Source: Pseudomonadota bacterium (lineage in GTDB: Bacteria; Pseudomonadota; Gammaproteobacteria; Burkholderiales; SG8-39). Taken from it: 64,000 nucleotides of DNA. The stretch spans positions 385,620 through 449,619 of the forward strand of contig CANGMI010000003.1 in the NCBI GenBank assembly GCA_947455195.1. Direction: 5' to 3'. The translations under genes were made by a program, and so were the position numbers. Shown here piece after piece: positions 59,202 to 64,000 of this stretch; position 1 is the first letter of the stretch; the number at the start of each line of letters is the position of its first letter. A model generated the notes under the pieces. That model saw only the letters and a program-made list of their open reading frames with translations. It did no database searches and was not told the origin of the DNA.

Positions 59202-59999
59202 ATGAATACTCGGCATGGCAGTCGGTCGACGCTCGCACACGCGGTGTCAGGCACGGTGGCCCGTACGATGACCCGCATGGCGGCCCCGGTCGCGCTGGCG
59301 CTCGGCTGTCTGGTGGGCGGCATGATGCCGAGCCTTCCGGCCCAGGCCCAGGCCCTCACCGCGCTGCCAGCGCCGGCCACGTCACTCAAGCCGGAAGAAA
59401 CGGCACTCATCGTGGTCGACTTCCAGAACAACTTTGCTGCCGAGAAGGGCGAGCATTACCCGCGCCTCGCCGCGCAATACCGCCAGAACCACATGCTCGA
59501 GAAATCGATCGAGATGGTGAAGAAGGCGCGTGCGGCCGGCGTGCAGGTCGTCCATGTCACCGAAGGCTACTCGCCCGATTATCGCGAGCTCGACTGGGGC
59601 ACGACCGGCAGCTTTCACCGCGCACAGATCCTGCGCCAGGCCTGGAAGGCCGGCACCTGGGCGGTTGACCTCTATGAGCCGCTCAAGCCCGCCGCCGGTG
59701 ACACCGACATCCTCATCCCCAACCGCATCGCAGCCAGCGGCTTCGTCTCGAACGGTCTGGACACGATCCTGAAATCACGCGGCATCCGCAACGTGGCGGT
59801 GATGGGCTTCAACACCGAGATCTGCGTCTATGCCACGGTGCTGTCGGCCCATGACCTGGGGTATCGCACCTATGCCCTGAGCGATCTGATGATCTCGTTC
59901 AGGCCCGAATTCGCGAGCAACATGCTCGACGCGGTCTACCCCTATTTCTCGCGCGTGCTCACCGGGGACGCCTTCGCCCAGATGATCACGCGCAAGTAG
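59202..59999 (+). CDS. Exported isochorismatase-family cysteine hydrolase
   Basis: This 265-residue protein starts at ATG 59202, preceded by AAGGAG. The first roughly 50 residues look like a signal peptide with a hydrophobic core (APVALALGCLVGGMMPSLP) and AQAQA cleavage region. The body has the isochorismatase fold: ALIVVDFQNNF with the catalytic aspartate and GFNTEICVYAT with the cysteine. The usual active-site lysine, expected in the segment before SGFVSNGLD, is not evident; an Asn-Arg pair occupies it. Family members hydrolyse amides or isochorismate, normally in the cytoplasm. Confidence 0.87.
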   Translation: MNTRHGSRSTLAHAVSGTVARTMTRMAAPVALALGCLVGGMMPSLPAQAQALTALPAPATSLKPEETALIVVDFQNNFAAEKGEHYPRLAAQYRQNHMLEKSIEMVKKARAAGVQVVHVTEGYSPDYRELDWGTTGSFHRAQILRQAWKAGTWAVDLYEPLKPAAGDTDILIPNRIAASGFVSNGLDTILKSRGIRNVAVMGFNTEICVYATVLSAHDLGYRTYALSDLMISFRPEFASNMLDAVYPYFSRVLTGDAFAQMITRK

Positions 60000-60038
60000 C
60001 GCGCGCAAGAGCCCTTGCCACGAGGTGGCGTTCATGGA

Positions 60039-60067
60039 ATTATCGCGCATCTGAGATTCGTGATAAT
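60039..60067. promoter_or_regulatory. Inverted repeat just upstream of the hipA-like start codon, probable operator
   Basis: ATTATCGCG (60039-60047) and CGTGATAAT (60059-60067) match at eight of nine positions, separated by 11 bases. The right arm ends three bases before the ATG at 60071, so a protein bound there would cover the ribosome site and the promoter. The AT-rich palindrome stands out in a GC-rich context. It is the natural autoregulation site of a toxin gene carrying its own DNA-binding domain. Confidence 0.6.
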
Positions 60068-60070
60068 CGG

Positions 60071-61921
60071 ATGAGCATCCACCTCGTCGGAGAAACGACA
60101 GACGCCAGAACGGCCCACCAGCGCGCCCGGGGCGGCGAGTGGATCCCGCTCGTACGAGGGGTCTACGTCGATCGGGATGGCGACGTCGATGTGGCCATTC
60201 TGGGGCACGCGGTGCGCATCGCCCACTACCTCTACCCGAACGCCTACCTTTCCTCCGCAAGCGCGGTCCTCCTCGCGCCGACGCCCGATGGGCGCCTTTT
60301 CATCAGTGGTCGTCGCAACCAGCGCACGCGCCTGCGGTCGCTGGAGATCGTCCAGAACGAGGCGGCACCCCACCCCTCGACCGCAACCGCGATCATTGGC
60401 GATGATCTCGGGGAACTGCACATCACGGTGTCAGCGCCGAGGCAACGCTTCCTCGAGGCCTTTCGGCTAAGAAGCGAGCACGCCACCGCCATCAGTCCAG
60501 AGATGCGCGCGCAGATGGCAGCGCGGCTGCTTGCGGAGCACGACACACCGCAGGCGGCAGCAGACGCCGTCTGGGCCCTGGCCCGTGAGAACGGATGGTA
60601 CCGGGAGGGCGAGGGGGCCGAACGCTTCCTCCTCGCACGGCGCGGCGGTACGACACCCGTCAACAAGGCCGCACTCACGCTCAAGGTCGCCTGGCATGGA
60701 GATCGGATCGGTCGATTGAGCCATGACGGCTCCGAATGGCGCTGGACTCCCGCGCCACGTTCGGGCCCGGCGCTGATCCGCGATACAAGGCCCGGCCAAT
60801 TGCCGTCTTTCATCGAATCACTGCTGCCCGAGGGCTGGCTCGCCCGGATCCTGCACGAACGCGACGCGCGCGATGTGCTGCGGCATGGACGACGGTACCT
60901 GTCGAACATCACCATCGTGGAAGAACGCACTCGATCGGCAACGCTCCCGACCGATGTCCTGTCGACATCACTGGCCCGGTTTGCGGACAACGGATGCTTC
61001 ACCGGCGCCTACGCCGGCCCGGAACGCGGCGAAATCGAAGCGACCTTCGAACAGAACCTCGCACGCATCGTTGCACGCGCCCAGACGCCACGCCTCTCCG
61101 GTGTCCAGATCAAGGCGCCGATGAGCCTCACACCCGAGGGCGTCCTGATCCCGGCCGTAGACCAGCCTTTCACCCACATTCTGAAACCGGCAGGCGCGGC
61201 GGGCTTCGACCTGCTGCCCGTCGTCGAATGGCTATGCCTTGAACTTGGACGCGCTGCCGGTTTCGAGACCCCGGAGACTGCCCTGGTATCGATGCCCGAT
61301 AACCTGCCGCCGGCACTGGTTGTCGAACGGTTCGACATCCGGCGAGGGCCACATGATCAGCGCTGTCTCGCCATGGAAGACTTCTGCTCCATCCTGGATC
61401 TCCCCGCATCATCGAAATACGACGGAACCATCGAGAAAATGGCACGCGCCCTGCGTGCGCTGTCGACCGACCCGGACGCGGATCTCGACACCCTCTTCCG
61501 TCGCGCTGTATTCGCCTGGCTCATCGGCGATGGAGACATGCACCTGAAAAATCTTGCCGTACTCAAGACAGCGCACGCCGGGAGCAAGACCTTCGACGCC
61601 GTGCGACTGGCACCGCTCTACGACCCCGTGACCACACGGGTCTTCCCCGGGCTTGGCAAGGATCGGATGGCGCTCAAGCTGAACGGCAAGGACGACCGGC
61701 TGACGCGCCAGGATTTTCTCGGCCTGGCGCGCACCATGGGCCTGAGCATGAGGGACGCTGACGCTGCCATGACCACACTTGCCAGGCAGATCACCGCACG
61801 CATCGAAACGCTTCGACTGCCGGCCTTCGCCCTGGAGCACGAGGGTGCGAGGGCCATGCATTACAGGGTCCTCGCCATGGCAAGCGGACAGTGCGCGGCA
61901 CTGGATGGTGCGCGGCACTGA
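60071..61921 (+). CDS. HipA-family Ser/Thr kinase toxin with a fused N-terminal AbiEi-like domain
   Basis: This 616-residue protein has no separate HipB gene beside it. Residues 1 to about 150 (opening with RARGGEWIPLVRGVYVD, then the YLSSASAVLLAPTPDGRLFISGRR segment) look like the AbiEi-type winged-helix antitoxin domain; I know such fusions in long HipA-like proteins. The kinase part follows: THILKPAG with Lys372, AMEDFCSILDLP, catalytic D489-M-H-L-K-N494 and Y-D518-P. HipA phosphorylates glutamyl-tRNA synthetase or related targets. Length is about 170 residues over ordinary HipA. A palindrome sits directly before the start codon. Confidence 0.85.
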   Translation: MSIHLVGETTDARTAHQRARGGEWIPLVRGVYVDRDGDVDVAILGHAVRIAHYLYPNAYLSSASAVLLAPTPDGRLFISGRRNQRTRLRSLEIVQNEAAPHPSTATAIIGDDLGELHITVSAPRQRFLEAFRLRSEHATAISPEMRAQMAARLLAEHDTPQAAADAVWALARENGWYREGEGAERFLLARRGGTTPVNKAALTLKVAWHGDRIGRLSHDGSEWRWTPAPRSGPALIRDTRPGQLPSFIESLLPEGWLARILHERDARDVLRHGRRYLSNITIVEERTRSATLPTDVLSTSLARFADNGCFTGAYAGPERGEIEATFEQNLARIVARAQTPRLSGVQIKAPMSLTPEGVLIPAVDQPFTHILKPAGAAGFDLLPVVEWLCLELGRAAGFETPETALVSMPDNLPPALVVERFDIRRGPHDQRCLAMEDFCSILDLPASSKYDGTIEKMARALRALSTDPDADLDTLFRRAVFAWLIGDGDMHLKNLAVLKTAHAGSKTFDAVRLAPLYDPVTTRVFPGLGKDRMALKLNGKDDRLTRQDFLGLARTMGLSMRDADAAMTTLARQITARIETLRLPAFALEHEGARAMHYRVLAMASGQCAALDGARH

Positions 61922-61935
61922 CCCGAGTCACTGCC

Positions 61936-61961
61936 CCCGAAGCCGGATCGAAGGCTTCGGG
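61936..61961. terminator. 9-bp stem between converging hipA-like and receptor genes
   Basis: CCCGAAGCC (61936-61944) and GGCTTCGGG (61953-61961) form a perfect stem with an 8-base loop. It lies between two converging stops (61921 and 61974) and probably serves both transcripts. No T-run follows on either strand. Confidence 0.6.
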
Positions 61962-61973
61962 AGCGACTACCCG

Positions 61974-63026
61974 TCAGGGCGCGGCCGGTACGGTGCGCTC
62001 GGCGGCCGGCGGCAGGAAGCGGTCGGTGTAGACGTCACGCGCCATCGGGATGCCCGGCAGCGTCTCGGAGGCAGCCACGTTGTCGATGGTCTTCTGCAGA
62101 CGCTCGGGGGTCACGCTCGACAGGCCTGCCTTGCGGGTCTGCGCGGTGATGACCTGCGCAAGCGCGATCTGCAGCCGCTCGGTCTCGATGTCGGCGTTGA
62201 TGATCGGATCGTGTTCCTTGAGAATGGCGATGGCGGCCTTGGGGTCGGCAATGGTGTCACGCAGACCGCGATTGAACGCACGCGCGAAGGCGGCGATGGT
62301 GCGCGGGTTGTCGCGCACGTAGCTCTGCGGTGACATGAGCGCGAGCCCGTAGAGGTCGACACCCGCATCGGCGTACTTGAAGACGGCCATCTGCTCGCTC
62401 TTCACGCCCAGGGCGCGCACCGCCATGATGAGCGAATTGGTGAATCCACCGATCGCATCGGCATCACCGCGCATGAGCATGACAGGCATCAGGTCGGGCG
62501 AGGTCGTGATCCAGTTGATCTTCGCCTGCTCCTGACGCGTGGCGCGCAGGAGGATGGGCATGGTGTTGATGATGGCTGCACCGGCAGGCGCAGCCACCCG
62601 CTTGCCATTGAGGTCGGCCGCGCTGCGAATGCCGTTGCGATCAGCCAGGCTGATGAGGGCAAGCGGCGTCTCGTCGAAATACATGTAGAAGGCAACGAGG
62701 CCGCGCTGCGGATTCTGCGCGTTGAACTTCACCATCACCGGCACATCGGACAGCACGATCGGATAGGCACCGGCCGCAGCGGCATTGATCACCGCGCCCG
62801 CGCCATTGCCACGATCGATGCCGACGCTCGAGAACCCCTCCTGCTTGAAGTAGCCGCGCTTCTCGGCGACGAAGAAGGGGGCGTGGGTACCCTGGATGGC
62901 CCAGTCGAGCATCACCTTGATGCTCGGTTGTTCGAGCGGCTGGGCCTGGGCCTGCGCAGTACACAAGGTCGCCACGGCAGCAAGGACCGGCGCGATGAGA
63001 AGGGTGGTGCGACGAAGGATTTTCAT
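61974..63026 (-). CDS. ABC-transporter substrate-binding protein, NMT1/THI5 (nitrate/thiamine-precursor/sulfonate) type
   Basis: The protein is 350 residues from ATG 63026. The signal peptide (about 1-28, AQAQA) is followed by PSIKVMLDWAIQGTHAPFFVAEKRGYFKQEG, the hallmark of the SsuA/TauA/ThiY receptor group, and later VNA-like segments (GAVINAAAAGAYPIVLSDVP). Ligands include alkylsulfonates, nitrate, thiamine precursors and aromatic acids. No ABC permease or ATPase genes lie next to it in the window. The polysaccharide deacetylase gene diverges from it, with 111 bases between. Confidence 0.9.
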   Translation of the reverse strand: MKILRRTTLLIAPVLAAVATLCTAQAQAQPLEQPSIKVMLDWAIQGTHAPFFVAEKRGYFKQEGFSSVGIDRGNGAGAVINAAAAGAYPIVLSDVPVMVKFNAQNPQRGLVAFYMYFDETPLALISLADRNGIRSAADLNGKRVAAPAGAAIINTMPILLRATRQEQAKINWITTSPDLMPVMLMRGDADAIGGFTNSLIMAVRALGVKSEQMAVFKYADAGVDLYGLALMSPQSYVRDNPRTIAAFARAFNRGLRDTIADPKAAIAILKEHDPIINADIETERLQIALAQVITAQTRKAGLSSVTPERLQKTIDNVAASETLPGIPMARDVYTDRFLPPAAERTVPAAP

Positions 63027-63137
63027 GGGTGTTCCAGACGGGTTGGAGGTCATCGGAAAGGCGCACGATACACAATATACTGACGCCTGATGGGGCGCGT
63101 CGATGCGTCCATCGCGCACGTTCAAGGAACCCGCATC

Positions 63138-64000
63138 ATGCTCAAGCTGCCCGCCCACAATCGCTACGACTACTCGGCCATCGAAACCCGCAAGGACTAC
63201 TCCTGGCCCGGTGGCAAGCGGCTTGCCTTCTACATCGCCATCAACATCGAGCACTTCGCCTTCGGCACCGGCATCGGCGTCGATCCGACCGTCCGTGGCG
63301 GCCCCCAGACCCAGCGAAACTGGGCGTGGCGCGACTACGGCAACCGGGTCGGCAACTGGCGACTGTTTCGCATGCTCGACGAACTGGGCCTGCCGGCAAG
63401 CATCCTGCTCAACGGTGAAGTCTGCGAGCACTACCCGGAGATCATCGCCCGCATCAAGGCGCGTGGTGACGACGTCATCGGGCATGGGCGCACCAATGCC
63501 GAAGGGCTGCGCGGCCTGTGGGAGACTGATGAGGCCCGCCTGATCGAGGACGCCACGGCCACCATCACGCGGCACCTGGGCAAGCGGCCCACCGGCTGGA
63601 TGGGCCCGGCCGCCTCCGAATCGAATGTCACGCCCGATCTGCTGAAGGAGGCGGGCTACACGCACAACCTGGACTGGCCGGTCGATGATCAGCCAATCTG
63701 GATGCGCACCCGCTCGGGCCCGATTCTTTCGGTGCCTTATCCGCTCGAACAGAATGACGCCGGGCATCAGGTGCTGCGTGATCACACCGGGCGCGAGTTT
63801 GCCGAGATGATCGTCGATCAGTTCGAGGAGATGCTCGAGGAGTCGGTGCACCGGCCCCTGGTCTGCGCGATCTCGATGCACGGCTACGTGGTCGGGCAGC
63901 CCTTCCGGTTTCGCGCGCTCAAGAAGGCCATCGCACACTGCGTGAACCATCCGCAGGCCGACCGGGTCTGGTTCACCACGGCAGGCCAGATTGCCGAGCA
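63138..64000 (+). CDS. Polysaccharide deacetylase-family hydrolase (PuuE/allantoinase-like), 3' end outside the window
   Basis: The frame opens at ATG 63138 with AAGGA nine bases upstream and stays open to the edge. The visible 287 residues show MLKLPAHNRYDYSAIETRKDYSWPGGKRLAFYIAINIEHFAFGTG near the N-terminus, then NWRLFRMLDELGLPASILLNGEVCEHYPEII and GDDVIGHGRTNAEGLRG, then RPTGWMGPAASES and ISMHGYVVGQPFR. This is the PuuE-type NodB fold that hydrolyses allantoin or uracil-like rings rather than a sugar chain. A TATACT at 63076-63081 could be its -10, but no -35 box is clear. Confidence 0.88.
   Translation, partial: MLKLPAHNRYDYSAIETRKDYSWPGGKRLAFYIAINIEHFAFGTGIGVDPTVRGGPQTQRNWAWRDYGNRVGNWRLFRMLDELGLPASILLNGEVCEHYPEIIARIKARGDDVIGHGRTNAEGLRGLWETDEARLIEDATATITRHLGKRPTGWMGPAASESNVTPDLLKEAGYTHNLDWPVDDQPIWMRTRSGPILSVPYPLEQNDAGHQVLRDHTGREFAEMIVDQFEEMLEESVHRPLVCAISMHGYVVGQPFRFRALKKAIAHCVNHPQADRVWFTTAGQIAE

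Noticed and set aside
63076-63081. TATACT as promoter -10 of the polysaccharide deacetylase gene
   Set aside because: No acceptable -35 sequence 16-18 bases upstream, so it is mentioned only as a possibility.
1-64000. rRNA, tRNA, riboswitches, insertion sequences, integrases and prophage genes
   Set aside because: None was visible on reading both strands. Absence of tRNA genes is by eye only; a covariance-model scan would settle it.

Overview
The window is GC-rich and dense with short-gap, often overlapping genes. The content points to a betaproteobacterium of the Burkholderiales type: four Bug/TctC-type periplasmic receptors, a LivJHMGF branched-chain-type ABC cassette, a TRAP transporter, Rieske oxygenases and a molybdenum hydroxylase. 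This assignment is inferred from gene families, not from a marker gene. I saw no rRNA, tRNA or CRISPR array.

Region 1-10.7 kb holds a membrane M50 protease coupled to an unknown gene, an orphan TRAP receptor, an amidase, a YhaN/YhaO-like (SbcC/SbcD-related) DNA-repair pair, then a patch of decay and selfish elements: a remnant antitoxin/PIN-toxin pair, yggL, an intact mazEF, and a putative sulfate-exporter-like gene that has lost its middle, followed by a small membrane-protein gene interrupted by a stop. Region 10.9-20.1 kb holds scattered metabolic genes: alpha/beta hydrolase, deaminase, FkbM methyltransferase, Bug receptor, acyl-CoA ligase, universal stress protein, an FMN-dependent hydroxyacid dehydrogenase with divergent LysR, and a CobW-like GTPase.

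Region 20.2-25.9 kb is a six-gene, translationally coupled minus-strand operon: NadC-like phosphoribosyltransferase, divergent OMP-decarboxylase-like protein, HAD protein, aldehyde dehydrogenase, amidohydrolase and CinA/PncC-like amidase. Two of these enzymes have altered active-site signatures, so I regard this as the best candidate for an undescribed pathway.

Region 26-38.7 kb carries a TRAP DctQMP operon, a Rieske oxygenase with a TRAP receptor and a Pht5-like protein, a three-subunit molybdenum hydroxylase, a metallo-hydrolase and a Liv-type receptor. Region 38.9-50.4 kb carries a flavoprotein monooxygenase, a lipoprotein phosphoesterase, an amidase/amidohydrolase pair, a 23S rRNA pseudouridine synthase and the Liv cassette. 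Region 50.6-60 kb is a second catabolic cluster (Pht5-like, Bug, Rieske oxygenase, Bug, epimerase, Bug, flavin monooxygenase; divergently a Rieske protein and an exported isochorismatase-like hydrolase). It repeats the Rieske-receptor-Pht5 trio of the first cluster. Region 60-64 kb carries a long HipA-type kinase with a DNA-binding-like N-terminal extension and its own operator-like repeat, an ABC nitrate/thiamine-type receptor and the start of a polysaccharide deacetylase.

Two themes run through the window. Twelve solute receptors are present but only two have adjacent permeases. Short tandem arrays (7, 8, 9 and 15 bp units) sit beside or inside receptor genes; one array is in-frame coding and another fills a leader with regularly spaced G-runs.
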